Below the pieces are notes generated by a model. That model ran no database searches, was not told the DNA's origin, and worked only from the letters and a program-made list of their open reading frames with translations. Made by a program: the position numbers and the translations under genes. From the NCBI RefSeq assembly GCF_021533215.1, contig NZ_JAJNKA010000003.1, positions 496,001 through 560,000 on the forward strand: DNA of 64,000 bases, given 5' to 3'. Each line of letters opens with the position of its first letter. The stretch's first letter is position 1. This DNA comes from Portibacter lacus. Lineage in GTDB: Bacteria > Bacteroidota > Bacteroidia > Chitinophagales > Saprospiraceae. This document shows, piece after piece, positions 44,698 to 53,095 of the stretch.

Positions 44698-45381
44698 TTA
44701 ATTTCTCTGCGAAGGTACAATATTCTTATTGAACATCATCTTATTCCCGCTGGTTTGCAGAAAAGATCCTTCTTTAAAAATTTTCTTAAATTTTTTCTCG
44801 AAAAAAAAGTCAGCTTTCTTTCGATCCTTTTCATAATGGTATAAATGATTCCAAATTAAGACTCCATCATCCGTCAAGCTTCTCTTCAGTTCTACCATAA
44901 ATGCTTCTGTCAAAAATTCTTCAGGAATCAAGTCCTCCACAAATACATCCATGGCAATCATGTCATATTTCCGGCTGTTTAATTCCATGAAAAGATATGC
45001 ATCTGCGGAAACTAATTCAATATTTGAATGAATAAGATCCCCCATGTACTTCTGGTATAAGTAGGTTACTTCTTCATCATATTCAATACCCGTAAATCGA
45101 GCATTAACTCCCATTTTCTCAAACATATATGGAATACTCCCAAGTCCAAAGCCAAGGATAAGAACATCTTTGTTTTCGAACTGAGTTAAATCCATTTTCT
45201 GGAAGGTGTCCCAGAAATTATCATACTTATCTGCAAAAGAATAGATGGCATTTTCAACACACAATTGATACCGTCCTTTAGATAAACATACATGTAAGCC
45301 TTCGTTGACTTCTGAATCAACACTTTCTATATGAACATCCGTAAAGTAACTCAAGCCCCTCTTCCACCATGGTTGCTTCAT
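44698..45381 (-). CDS. Spermidine synthase-like SAM-binding protein
   Basis: 227 residues. A class I Rossmann core with motif I VLILGFGLGSIPYMF (~73-87), the acidic GIEYDEEV strand end, and MDVFVEDLIP in the position of the polyamine synthase catalytic Asp region. These small 'spermidine synthase-like' proteins may methylate or aminopropylate; the substrate is not predictable. Its start overlaps the GlmU-like gene by 4 bp. Confidence 0.7.
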   Translation of the reverse strand: MKQPWWKRGLSYFTDVHIESVDSEVNEGLHVCLSKGRYQLCVENAIYSFADKYDNFWDTFQKMDLTQFENKDVLILGFGLGSIPYMFEKMGVNARFTGIEYDEEVTYLYQKYMGDLIHSNIELVSADAYLFMELNSRKYDMIAMDVFVEDLIPEEFLTEAFMVELKRSLTDDGVLIWNHLYHYEKDRKKADFFFEKKFKKIFKEGSFLQTSGNKMMFNKNIVPSQRN

Positions 45382-46586
45382 TTCTCCCAGGATCTATATT
45401 TCGCTGAATCGCTATATATGGTTTCGATAATTTCCTTATCTAGCTCATTTAATTTCATTCCGCGCCTTTTCATCACTCGTTCCATTGTATCAAAAGCTTT
45501 ATCAAGTTTATAGGTTTCATATCCCTTAATACTTCCCCATGCAAAGGAAGGAATAAAATTCCTTGGATAACCAGTACCGAAAATATTAGATGCAACGCCT
45601 ACTACGGTTCCTGTATTAAACATGATACTAATACCAGACTTCGCATGATCAGCCATGATTAAACCACAAAACTGCTCTCCAGTCTGAATAAATCTTTTCT
45701 CTTGGTAATTCCAAAGTTTGATATCCGTGTAATTATTTTTAAGATTAGAAGTCTGGGTATCGGCTCCGATATTACACCATTCCCCAATTACAGAATTACC
45801 CATGTAACCATCATGGCCTTTGTTACTATAACCTAAGATAACACTATTATTTACTTCTCCACCGATTTTAGACCATGGACCTACCGTAGTTGGACCATAG
45901 ACTTTTGCACCCATTTTCACTTTAGAATTCGCGCATAGAGCAAAGCCACCTCTTATCATCGATCCTTCCATTACTTCAGCATCTTTCCCTATATAGATAG
46001 ATCCATTGTTAGAATTCATTATGGCACCTTCTACGATTGCACCTTCTTCTAAGAAGATTCTACCTGTTCCGATAATCGTATTCGAATGACTAATAGGTTG
46101 TGTCGTTCTATCTTTGGTAATCAGACTGAAATCATTTTCGATTTCACTACCATTTAAAGTATAAATCTTCCATAATTCATCTACTAATTGAATAGATGTA
46201 TCCTTGGAGATATCATATCCTGAAAGTTCGGAGATAGGAAGATCATCTTCTAATAGCTTAAACTGAACATCATCTAAATTAGCAGCTAATAACTCATCGT
46301 TATAAATGACAGCTTGATTAGTTTCTAATTGTGAGAACAATTCTACTAATTTCTTAGTGGGAAGCAATGCACCATTAATAACTAGATTCCGATCTGTTAT
46401 CTGAATTGGATACTTTTTCGAAAGATAATCTTGAGTTATATAAGAGGCCTTCGTATCCAATAGAAGTTCCCATTTCTCTCTAATGGTTAAAATACCAACT
46501 CTAAGTTCACACACAGGTCGTGTATAAACAAGTGGAAGCATCCTGTCCCTAGAATCATCATCAAACAATATTAAGTTCATACCCAT
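45378..46586 (-). CDS. GlmU-like sugar nucleotidyltransferase with left-handed beta-helix
   Basis: 402 residues. The N-terminal part (~1-165) is the divergent Bacteroidota GlmU-type domain (LILFDDDSRDRMLPLVYTRPV, CELRVGILT). The C-terminal part (~165-370) is a hexapeptide-repeat left-handed beta-helix (IYIGKDAEVMEGSMIRGGFA, YGPTTVGPWSKIGGEVNNSV). It is annotated in this phylum as putative sugar-nucleotidyl transferase. It may act on a sugar phosphate in envelope synthesis, but acetyl- or uridyltransferase activity is unproven. First gene of the four-gene operon. Confidence 0.78.
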   Translation of the reverse strand: MGMNLILFDDDSRDRMLPLVYTRPVCELRVGILTIREKWELLLDTKASYITQDYLSKKYPIQITDRNLVINGALLPTKKLVELFSQLETNQAVIYNDELLAANLDDVQFKLLEDDLPISELSGYDISKDTSIQLVDELWKIYTLNGSEIENDFSLITKDRTTQPISHSNTIIGTGRIFLEEGAIVEGAIMNSNNGSIYIGKDAEVMEGSMIRGGFALCANSKVKMGAKVYGPTTVGPWSKIGGEVNNSVILGYSNKGHDGYMGNSVIGEWCNIGADTQTSNLKNNYTDIKLWNYQEKRFIQTGEQFCGLIMADHAKSGISIMFNTGTVVGVASNIFGTGYPRNFIPSFAWGSIKGYETYKLDKAFDTMERVMKRRGMKLNELDKEIIETIYSDSAKYRSWEK

Positions 46587-46602
46587 ATTAGTAAAATAAA
46601 AA

Positions 46603-46628
46603 AGCCCTGATGAAAGTTCAGCAGGGCT
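46603..46628 (-). terminator. Terminator of rpmE2
   Basis: Stem AGCCCTG/CAGGGCT (46603-46609 and 46622-46628) with a 12-nt loop followed on the minus strand by TTTTTTATTTT. It lies 25 bp after the rpmE2 stop and before the GlmU-like gene. Confidence 0.75.
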
Positions 46629-46653
46629 CTAAAAAGTATACTTTTTTTATCTT

Positions 46654-46950
46654 TTATTCGGCAGAAGCCTCATCAGCCTGTGCAGCTGTGTCCTTCTTAA
46701 TTCCGAAATTCTTAAATTTCTTATTGAACTTGTCAATTCTACCTGCTGTATCAACAAATTTCATCTTACCAGTAAAAAATGGATGAGACTGAGAAGAAAT
46801 CTCCATTTTGATTAATGGATATTCATTTCCATCCGTCCATGTAGTAGTTTCTTTACTTGGAGCACATGATTTAGAAATAAATTCATAGTCACATGAAACG
46901 TCTCTGAATACTACTTCTCTATAATTCTCTGGATGCGTACCTTTTTTCAT
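46654..46950 (-). CDS. rpmE2: 50S ribosomal protein L31, type B
   Basis: 98 residues. The type B signature is clear: MKKGTHPENYREVVFRDVSC, SQSHPFFTGKMKFVDTAGR and FNKKF. The zinc-binding CxxC pair of type A L31 is missing, as expected for a zinc-independent paralogue. The C-terminal Ala/Asp/Glu tail is an extension. Promoter and terminator are both recognisable, so it is transcribed alone. Confidence 0.95.
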   Translation of the reverse strand: MKKGTHPENYREVVFRDVSCDYEFISKSCAPSKETTTWTDGNEYPLIKMEISSQSHPFFTGKMKFVDTAGRIDKFNKKFKNFGIKKDTAAQADEASAE

Positions 46951-46998
46951 ACTTCTTTTTTTTCCTTAAGACTTTAGCCTTAATTTTATTTTGGAGTG

Positions 46999-47006
46999 CA
47001 AAGATA
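46999..47006 (-). promoter_or_regulatory. -7 element of rpmE2
   Basis: TATCTTTG on the minus strand, exact TAnnTTTG match, 48 bp before the rpmE2 ATG. Confidence 0.5.
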
Positions 47007-47047
47007 ATTTTTTTTCCTAAAAAATAAAGGATTATTTAGAAAAAATC

Positions 47048-47407
47048 TTACGGCACGAATGCATCTTCCAAATGTTTCAATTGAGGAAGTCGATTTTTAC
47101 CCATTAATAATGATATTACATCGAATCTTATTTCCCAATCATGATTAATTTTATCCATAAATTTGTATCCAGCTTCCATAAACAACTCCATCTTCTTTTC
47201 TGAAACAAAAGACTCTGGTGGACCATATGCTAAACCACTTCTGGTCTTCACTTCTACAAATATCAGGACACCATCTTTTCTTACAATAATATCAATTTCC
47301 GCTTTCCGATATCTATAATTCGTTTCTAATACTTCATAATCATTAGCAATCAGATAATCGAGTGCCATTTGCTCTCCTTGCCTGCCTAATTCATTATGAC
47401 TTGCCAT
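47048..47407 (-). CDS. yraN: YraN family endonuclease-like protein (UPF0102)
   Basis: 119 residues. The family core is complete: GRQGEQMALDYL, RYRKAEIDIIVRKDGVLIFV and EVKTRSG, giving the ExD...ExK arrangement of restriction-endonuclease-like folds. Function is not established; a role with Holliday junction or natural DNA processing is often assumed. Overlaps radC by 1 bp (ATG/TAATG type), so the two are coupled. Confidence 0.9.
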   Translation of the reverse strand: MASHNELGRQGEQMALDYLIANDYEVLETNYRYRKAEIDIIVRKDGVLIFVEVKTRSGLAYGPPESFVSEKKMELFMEAGYKFMDKINHDWEIRFDVISLLMGKNRLPQLKHLEDAFVP

Positions 47408-48081
47408 TATATTTTCCCTTCATCCGCAAAACTATAGTAAGAATTACCCGCTATTATTAAATGATCGTACACCGAAATATCCAAGCTCTTTCCAGCATCT
47501 ACGATTTTTCTTGTAATCTGCAAATCCGCATTACTAGGTACCAAATTACCAGATGGGTGATTATGCGCTAGGATAATTCCTGTTGCTAAAAAATCTAATG
47601 CTTTCTTATAAATTACCTTCGGATCAACTATGGTACCTGTCACACCTCCTATACTTATCCTTTGTTTTCCAATAACGATATTTCCTCGATTTAGAAATAA
47701 AATCCAAAACTCCTCCACATTTAAGTCCCTGAAATGCAGTTCTAACTCATTATAAGAATCTTTCGAGCAGGTAATTTTACGTCTTTTTGTTACATGGGCA
47801 GCTTTTCGATTAGCCATTTCCATTACAGCTTTAATGCTTATTGCCTTTGCAGGTCCTATTCCCTTAATCTTACATAGGGTTTTGATATCCTTCTCTGCTA
47901 ATAAATTCAGGTTATTTTTGGACTCAGATAAAATATTCTTTGCCAACTGTAAGGCACTAATCGAACGTGTACCCGATGAAATAATGATGGCAAGTAATTC
48001 GGCATCTGTTAAATCTTTCGCTCCTCTTCGGTATAGTTTTTCTCTTGGTCTATCTTCTACTGCCCACTCCTTTATATTCAT
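47407..48081 (-). CDS. radC: RadC family protein (JAB/MPN domain)
   Basis: 224 residues. An N-terminal helix-hairpin-helix (KIKGIGPAKA, 71-80) is followed by a JAB1/MPN metalloprotease-like domain with HNHPSGNLVPSNAD (H173, H175, D186). The name RadC persists though a DNA repair role is not supported by recent work. Its start at 48081 is preceded by an orphan terminator hairpin on the same strand. Confidence 0.93.
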   Translation of the reverse strand: MNIKEWAVEDRPREKLYRRGAKDLTDAELLAIIISSGTRSISALQLAKNILSESKNNLNLLAEKDIKTLCKIKGIGPAKAISIKAVMEMANRKAAHVTKRRKITCSKDSYNELELHFRDLNVEEFWILFLNRGNIVIGKQRISIGGVTGTIVDPKVIYKKALDFLATGIILAHNHPSGNLVPSNADLQITRKIVDAGKSLDISVYDHLIIAGNSYYSFADEGKI

Positions 48082-48102
48082 CGCTTTTAATTTAATCTAG
48101 CC

Positions 48103-48148
48103 AAAAAAAACTGGAAGATGTATTGACGAGTGCCAATTTCTCTTCCAG
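48103..48148 (-). terminator. Orphan minus-strand terminator upstream of radC
   Basis: Stem CTGGAAGA/TCTTCCAG (arms 48141-48148 and 48111-48118) with an inner ATTG/CAAT stem, followed by eight U on the minus strand. It lies only 22 bp before the radC start, with no gene upstream on this strand before the divergent gene at 48237. Confidence 0.7.
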
Positions 48149-48236
48149 CTATCATTAAATAAACCTTTACATTATTAGTGTAAGAATAGACGAAAACGTT
48201 ACCTTAAATTTCAATTTATTTTAAAATAGTTTTGAA

Positions 48237-49304
48237 ATGGCTGAAAACATTGACCTAATTTGCCCCAATTGTAAGCATGAAAATCACGAAGGATTTCAAT
48301 TTTGTGAACAATGTGGTCAAAAGAATAAACCTCTAAAAATCACTTTCTATGGTTTTATTAAGGATTTCTTCGATGTGGTTTTCAATTTAGATAATAGATT
48401 CTGGAAAACAATTAGCAATCTTTTTATACCTGGCAAACTAACTAAAATCTTTTTTCAGGGTAAACGGAAGTCCTACTATCATCCTCTTCGGCTATACCTT
48501 GTTGCTATCCTTTTTCTATTTACGATTTTTTCACTTCTTAAACTTGATAGTTCTATTATTCAGTCGAAAACAATGAATCTTGGAAATGCTTATCAAAAAC
48601 AAAAGCTCGTAAAAAATCAAAAAGAAATTCTAAAAAACACGTTGGATTCATTAAAAGATTCAAATGCCTTTTATAAGCAGAACGGAGTAACTGACTCCAT
48701 TTCTAAGGAATTATTCTTGATTTATCAGCAGGATACTTTTTACATTGACAACAATGAAAAATCTGATTCAACCAGTGTTAATATCTTTGGGCATTATCGT
48801 TTCTCCAAAGATGAGCTTTATGAGGAAGACATTGATTCTGTTATTATAAAAAAAGAAGTTACAGGATTCACACGAAAACTGTTAGTCAAGCAGTTCATAA
48901 AAGGAGCTAGAGACTTGGGTTCTTTTAACAATTACCTCTTCGCAAATCTAACTTGGTTGTTAATAGCACTTATCCCAATCTTTTCCTTGATATTGAAATT
49001 GTTTTATGTCAGGAGAAAGCGATATTACATGGAGCATTTCGTATTTCTACTTCATCTTTTCACGGGAATGATTTTTATTGCTGGGATCTTAATGATCTGC
49101 ATCATTCCGTTTGGCGATAAATCTCTATTTGGATTAATTATGGCAGGAGTTTCTTTGATCTATCCATATCTAGCATTCAAACTTTACTATGAACAAAGTG
49201 TATTAAAAACGCTTATCAAATATGTGGGAATCGGATTTTTCTTTTTATTTGGATTTCTATTTACTTTTTTAATCTTCCTTCTTGTTTCCGGTGCCTTTTT
49301 CTAA
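48237..49304 (+). CDS. DUF3667 family membrane protein with zinc ribbon
   Basis: 355 residues. N-terminal zinc ribbon CPNCKHENHEGFQFCEQCG (10-28) with four cysteines in two CxxC pairs, then the DUF3667 segment with FKDxxxxxFNLDNRFWKT pattern and KRKSYYHPLRLYL. Membrane helices at ~85-105 and four more between ~230 and 355, with a 120-residue soluble loop between. Function unknown; the family is common in Bacteroidota. Single gene, convergent with the membrane protein gene downstream. Confidence 0.82.
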   Translation: MAENIDLICPNCKHENHEGFQFCEQCGQKNKPLKITFYGFIKDFFDVVFNLDNRFWKTISNLFIPGKLTKIFFQGKRKSYYHPLRLYLVAILFLFTIFSLLKLDSSIIQSKTMNLGNAYQKQKLVKNQKEILKNTLDSLKDSNAFYKQNGVTDSISKELFLIYQQDTFYIDNNEKSDSTSVNIFGHYRFSKDELYEEDIDSVIIKKEVTGFTRKLLVKQFIKGARDLGSFNNYLFANLTWLLIALIPIFSLILKLFYVRRKRYYMEHFVFLLHLFTGMIFIAGILMICIIPFGDKSLFGLIMAGVSLIYPYLAFKLYYEQSVLKTLIKYVGIGFFFLFGFLFTFLIFLLVSGAFF

Positions 49305-49318
49305 CACCAAATAAACAT

Positions 49319-49822
49319 TTAAGAAGATATTTTCCTCATAGCAATTCTTACGACCACAAAAAGTACAGCAAGAATAATGATTATGTAAGAAAACGGAAAT
49401 CCTGTAAAAGCTATTATCCTAGTTCGATCGAGTGCCCACATTAACCCAAAAATCACTAGTATGATCACCATCAATGCTGGTAATTTCCCAAAACCTGGTA
49501 TCTGGTCCAAATTGACATTTTTCTTAACCAAGAAAATAGTAAGAAACATCGATACTAAAGGAAGAATCTGAGTATAGATATTCATCTGACTGATCGGCAT
49601 TCGTTCAAACAGAAACTGATACACGCTTAAGGTAATTGCAAAGATACCAGGTACACAAGCCAAATAGATTATACCACAATAAAAATACTTCCAAGGTGAA
49701 GCATGTCCATCACCTCGTCCCAATAGCCAAGCCAAAAGCGCACTTAATGGCAATGCTATGAAGTAAAACAAAATGATGGATGGGTTCTGACTCATCAGCC
49801 CAAAAAAATCACCAAGGGTCAT
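49319..49822 (-). CDS. Hypothetical integral membrane protein
   Basis: 167 residues with five hydrophobic segments (~15-34, 47-71, 82-99, 112-131, 137-160). No signature residues or family I recognise. It starts 9 bp after the E2 gene stop and is probably co-transcribed with it, but nothing in the sequence links it to the dehydrogenase complex. Confidence 0.65.
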   Translation of the reverse strand: MTLGDFFGLMSQNPSIILFYFIALPLSALLAWLLGRGDGHASPWKYFYCGIIYLACVPGIFAITLSVYQFLFERMPISQMNIYTQILPLVSMFLTIFLVKKNVNLDQIPGFGKLPALMVIILVIFGLMWALDRTRIIAFTGFPFSYIIIILAVLFVVVRIAMRKISS

Positions 49823-49831
49823 ATTCTTTGT

Positions 49832-51082
49832 TTATAGATCTAACAATAATGTTGTAGGATCTTCTAATAATTCTTTCACCTTTACTAAGAAGGTAACGGA
49901 AGAACTACCATCGATCACTCTATGGTCATAAGACATGGCTAGATACATCATCGGCCTGATCTTCACTTCACCATTTATAGCCATCGGTCTTTGTTGAATA
50001 GTATGCATTCCTAATATCGCTGATTGGGGCTCATTAATAATAGGTGTACTCATCATAGAACCAAAAACTCCACCATTTGTAATCGTAAATGTTCCTCCCT
50101 TCATTTCATCCAAAGTTAACGTGCCTTCTCTTGCTTTAACCGCTAAAACTTTAATAGCCTTTTCGATCTCTGCGAATGAGAGTGATTCAACATTATGAAC
50201 TGGAGGCACAACTAATCCTGTAGGAGTAGAAATTGCAATAGATATATCTACATAATCATGGTAGATTAATTCGTTACCATCTATCTGTGCATTAACTTCT
50301 GGCATTTCTAATAATACCTTAGCACAAGCTTTAGCGAACAAAGACATAAAGCCAAGCTTCACACCATTCTTCTCAACGAATTTTTCTTGATATGCTTTTC
50401 TTAACTTCATCACTTCCGTCAGATCAACTTCGTTAAAAGTCGTCAACATCGCTGTGTTGTTTTTCGCAGAAACTAAACGTGTAGCAATCGTCCTACGCAT
50501 TCTACTCATTTTCTCTCTTCGAATACCTCTACTGAATGCTGGTCTTGCTGCATCATTCGAAGCAGGTGCACTTTCAGCAGCTTTTGCTGGTTGAGCTGAT
50601 TTTGATGACGCTGCTTTTACCGCATCTTCTTTAGTGATTCTTCCATCTTTTCCGGTGCCTGAAACAGAACCTGAATCGATGTTTTCTTCTCTTAGTATTT
50701 TAGCAGCAGCAGGAGACGGATGACCTGTTGCATATGTTTTATCATTTGATTTCGGAGCTTCTTTTACTTCCGCTTTCTCTTCTACCGCAGGCTCACTTTT
50801 CGCAGGAGTAGCTTCTTCAGCCTGCCCACCACCCGGAGCAGCTACACTCGTATCGATTTTAGCCACTAAAGCACCTATTTCTAAATCATCATCTTCCGCA
50901 GCAACATAGATTAACTTACCTGAAGCTTCTGCTGGAAATTCTAAGGTAGCTTTGTCCGATTCAAATTCACAAATCGGTTCGTCTAAATTAACATACTCCC
51001 CATTTCCTTTTAACCATTGAGACAATGTTACTTCTGTGATCGACTCCCCGATAGTCGGGACTTTCATTTCTACGATACTCAT
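49832..51082 (-). CDS. sucB: 2-oxoglutarate dehydrogenase E2 (dihydrolipoyl succinyltransferase)
   Basis: 416 residues. Lipoyl domain (1-77) with K44 in [10 protein letters not shown], an Ala/Glu/Pro-rich linker, a peripheral-subunit-binding domain (119-156; [14 protein letters not shown]), a second linker, and a catalytic domain (~185-416) with H387 and D391 in YDHRVIDG. One lipoyl domain and the ETQ-free start [18 protein letters not shown] fit SucB/OdhB better than pyruvate dehydrogenase E2. The E1 gene sucA is not adjacent: upstream lie decayed genes. Confidence 0.93.
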   Translation of the reverse strand: MSIVEMKVPTIGESITEVTLSQWLKGNGEYVNLDEPICEFESDKATLEFPAEASGKLIYVAAEDDDLEIGALVAKIDTSVAAPGGGQAEEATPAKSEPAVEEKAEVKEAPKSNDKTYATGHPSPAAAKILREENIDSGSVSGTGKDGRITKEDAVKAASSKSAQPAKAAESAPASNDAARPAFSRGIRREKMSRMRRTIATRLVSAKNNTAMLTTFNEVDLTEVMKLRKAYQEKFVEKNGVKLGFMSLFAKACAKVLLEMPEVNAQIDGNELIYHDYVDISIAISTPTGLVVPPVHNVESLSFAEIEKAIKVLAVKAREGTLTLDEMKGGTFTITNGGVFGSMMSTPIINEPQSAILGMHTIQQRPMAINGEVKIRPMMYLAMSYDHRVIDGSSSVTFLVKVKELLEDPTTLLLDL

Positions 51083-51465
51083 ATTTAGACTAGTTTAAAT
51101 ATTATTTTAATGTGACTTAAATTAAAAGTAATTCTTATTCAAATATGAACTTTTTTTTTTACATTCCGAATACAAAGCTTGCCTAGTTTTAAATATAATT
51201 ATCTATAACTCACAATAAAGGTCACAGGATTCTATTAGTTTTTCTTGAAATTATGAATAGCTCAATAATCAATATGCAATAATACATTTGAATTTTAATG
51301 AGTTAAAGAGTTAATGGGGTAATATGTTAATGAGATAATTAGTGATTACATGCCAACTAATAATTTCTTGTTTATATCAATATTTAGTCAATTTAAATGC
51401 AGGTTGATGCAATCTTATAAAATGAATTCCACCTCCCCCTAGACTTACAGCGAACGCATCTATCA
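51083..51465. other. Gene-free AT-rich stretch upstream of sucB
   Basis: No ORF or convincing hairpin was found. It includes a ten-T run and a short AGTTAAAGAGTTAATG-type direct repeat near 51300-51340. Promoter elements for sucB are presumably here but none matched TAnnTTTG clearly. Confidence 0.4.
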
Positions 51466-51943
51466 TTACCACTTTTGGTCAAGAATAACAGATAGCAAAA
51501 TTTGAGCTACCTCTAGATCTTCATTATTGAATTTCTCAGGCATTCCTTCTCTCCAACAAAGGTGACCTACTATTACCTTGATAGAAATAATGAAATTGAG
51601 ATAACTTAGTGCCCCATCACCAAAGTTTCTCCAACTGGAATAGTACCTCCATTTTTATAATCGAGCGTTTCAATGAATTCATACACATAATCACCTGGAT
51701 CCAATATCGAAAAAATTGTTACTGGAAGAGACATACATCGTTTTGTAATTCTTCTTTTACTGACAAATAAATGCATGAAATTTCAGCTTTTTTATTGAGA
51801 TGTTCGTTATAAGTATTGAGTTGAAGAGCAATTATTATTCCGATGACTACAAGCAAGATTTCACCAATAGCGTAAATTAGATATTTCGAAAATTTGTTTC
51901 ACGGATTAATGTCTGCCGAATTTTTCTTAAAAAATTTTATCAT
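51466..51943 (-). pseudogene. Decayed DUF6090-type membrane protein gene
   Basis: From an ATG at 51943 the minus strand reads MIKFFKKNSADINP, an in-frame TGA, then NKFSKYLIYAIGEILLVVIG and IIIALQLNTYNEHLNKK. This is the typical opening of the DUF6090 family (single membrane helix, IGEI..V.IGI.IALQ), frequent in Bacteroidota. After LQNDVCLFQ the frame ends in TAA, while shifted frames continue as TIFSILDPGDYVYEFIETLD and then SWRNFGDGALSYLNFIISIK, reaching a stop at 51466. At least one nonsense mutation and two frameshifts are needed to join the pieces. Whether the last piece belongs to the same ancestral gene is uncertain. Confidence 0.65.
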
Positions 51944-51963
51944 TGCGATAAAAAATTTGTTAA

Positions 51964-52450
51964 TCAAGCATTATTATTAGTTTCCATTTCACAAGTACAA
52001 CTGTCTATCCACCATCTACCATTTTCAAAGTGTAGCTGTATGCTGTTTAATCCTCTTAAATTTGACGCTACTTTGGGATCAGTTCTTATTTCAAATGCAC
52101 TCCATACTTGAGCCATATTACCAAATTGACTTACAACACGTTTATTTCCTTTTCAAAAAAATTCCTGCTTTGGAGTCAAAAGCAAAGGAATATATTCCAC
52201 TTCCAATACATGTGAATCAGCTATCCCATTTTCATCTAATTTCGTGATGACAGCATTTTTAGAATGGATGTATTTTATCCCTTTCAAATTGCCAAGGTTC
52301 ACTATTTGAGCCAAAAACTACCTCATAATATGCATTTTTAATATGCTCTATTGATTCTACATCTTTGGCATATTTTTCCTTGAAGCTTTGCCCAAAATTT
52401 GGAGAACAAAACTAAATTGCAAATACTATAACAATTCAATTTGAATTTTT
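51964..52450 (-). pseudogene. Decayed NTF2-like (SnoaL/DUF4440-type) secreted protein gene
   Basis: Three consecutive minus-strand pieces in different frames spell a nearly complete NTF2-like protein: QSFKEKYAKDVESIEHIKNA followed by YYEVVFG and WQFERDK (stop at 52264), then NAVITKLDENGIADSHVLEV (stop near 52155), then VSQFGNMAQVWSAFEIRTDP and LRGLNSIQLHFENGRWWIDS, ending at 51964. This wording is characteristic of the family. Two frameshifts interrupt the body and the signal peptide region has a further disruption, so it cannot yield an intact product. The upstream limit is approximate. Confidence 0.7.
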
Positions 52451-52502
52451 CCTATTTGTCAATTTTAAGGTGGTTAATAATCAAAGGTGATGAAGCATTT
52501 TA

Positions 52503-53072
52503 TCAAATCGTGCTTACCAAATAATAGAACACAATAATTAGAAGCAATAAAAGTTGAATTCCTAAGAGCCTTATAGCCCATTTCACATTCTCAAATTTCC
52601 ACGCTGAAATTTTCGAAATGACAAAGATCTGTTCTCCCATTTGCTGAAATAATCTTTCTTCATCCAAGCTGACTTCATAAAATGTTTTACTGAAATCTTT
52701 TACACTACCGAATTTTGAGATCACATCTCCAAAAAACAGGATGTTTTTATCAAATTTTCCTTCGATTCTTGGAATAAAACACTGAATGCAATAAAAAATA
52801 GAACTTGCGGTAACACAAAACCAAAAGCCCGCTAAGACGTATAAGATTACATCTATAGACTTCCCAGCAAACAGAGTTTCAACACTTTTAAAAATAAAAT
52901 TGAGCAGTATTCCATAAAATGACAGAATCAGTCCTGCTTTTAATTCTGAGGCTTTGATAAGGCTGGTAATATAATTGATACTTCCCCAATAATGATCCAC
53001 CATGTCCTCTGCATGGCTATCTCTCTTAATCGACAATTCATTTAATTTATCCTCTGGGTTTATGTGTTCCAT
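52503..53072 (-). CDS. PycTM/DUF5706-like membrane effector next to a nucleotide cyclase
   Basis: 189 residues from the ATG at 53072; a TTG three codons upstream is less likely. Helical N-terminus (~1-35), membrane helix 1 (~45-61; IKASELKAGLILSFYG), helix 2 (~74-99), a soluble stretch with ILFFGDVISKFGSVKDF (~111-127), and helix 3 (~167-186) preceded by QIFVISKISAWKFENVKWAI. This layout and wording match the Pycsar transmembrane effector family, which disrupts the membrane when its cognate cyclic nucleotide is made. It lies 23 bp after the receiver-cyclase gene and is the last gene of the kinase operon. Cyclic-nucleotide binding cannot be seen directly from sequence. Confidence 0.75.
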   Translation of the reverse strand: MEHINPEDKLNELSIKRDSHAEDMVDHYWGSINYITSLIKASELKAGLILSFYGILLNFIFKSVETLFAGKSIDVILYVLAGFWFCVTASSIFYCIQCFIPRIEGKFDKNILFFGDVISKFGSVKDFSKTFYEVSLDEERLFQQMGEQIFVISKISAWKFENVKWAIRLLGIQLLLLLIIVFYYLVSTI

Positions 53073-53095
53073 ATTGTACAAATTAGTATTTATAA

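Noticed and set aside
48087-48155. 22-codon ORF across the hairpin upstream of radC
   Set aside because: Its codons coincide with the terminator stem and U-run; no sign of coding beyond chance.
48227-48234. TAGTTTTG (perfect -7 match) before the DUF3667 gene
   Set aside because: It ends only 2 bp before the ATG, so a transcript from it would miss the start codon, and no later start keeps the zinc ribbon.
52062-52247. 61-codon plus-strand ORF in the gene graveyard
   Set aside because: It is the complement of the NTF2-like pseudogene, whose minus-strand fragments have clear family wording.
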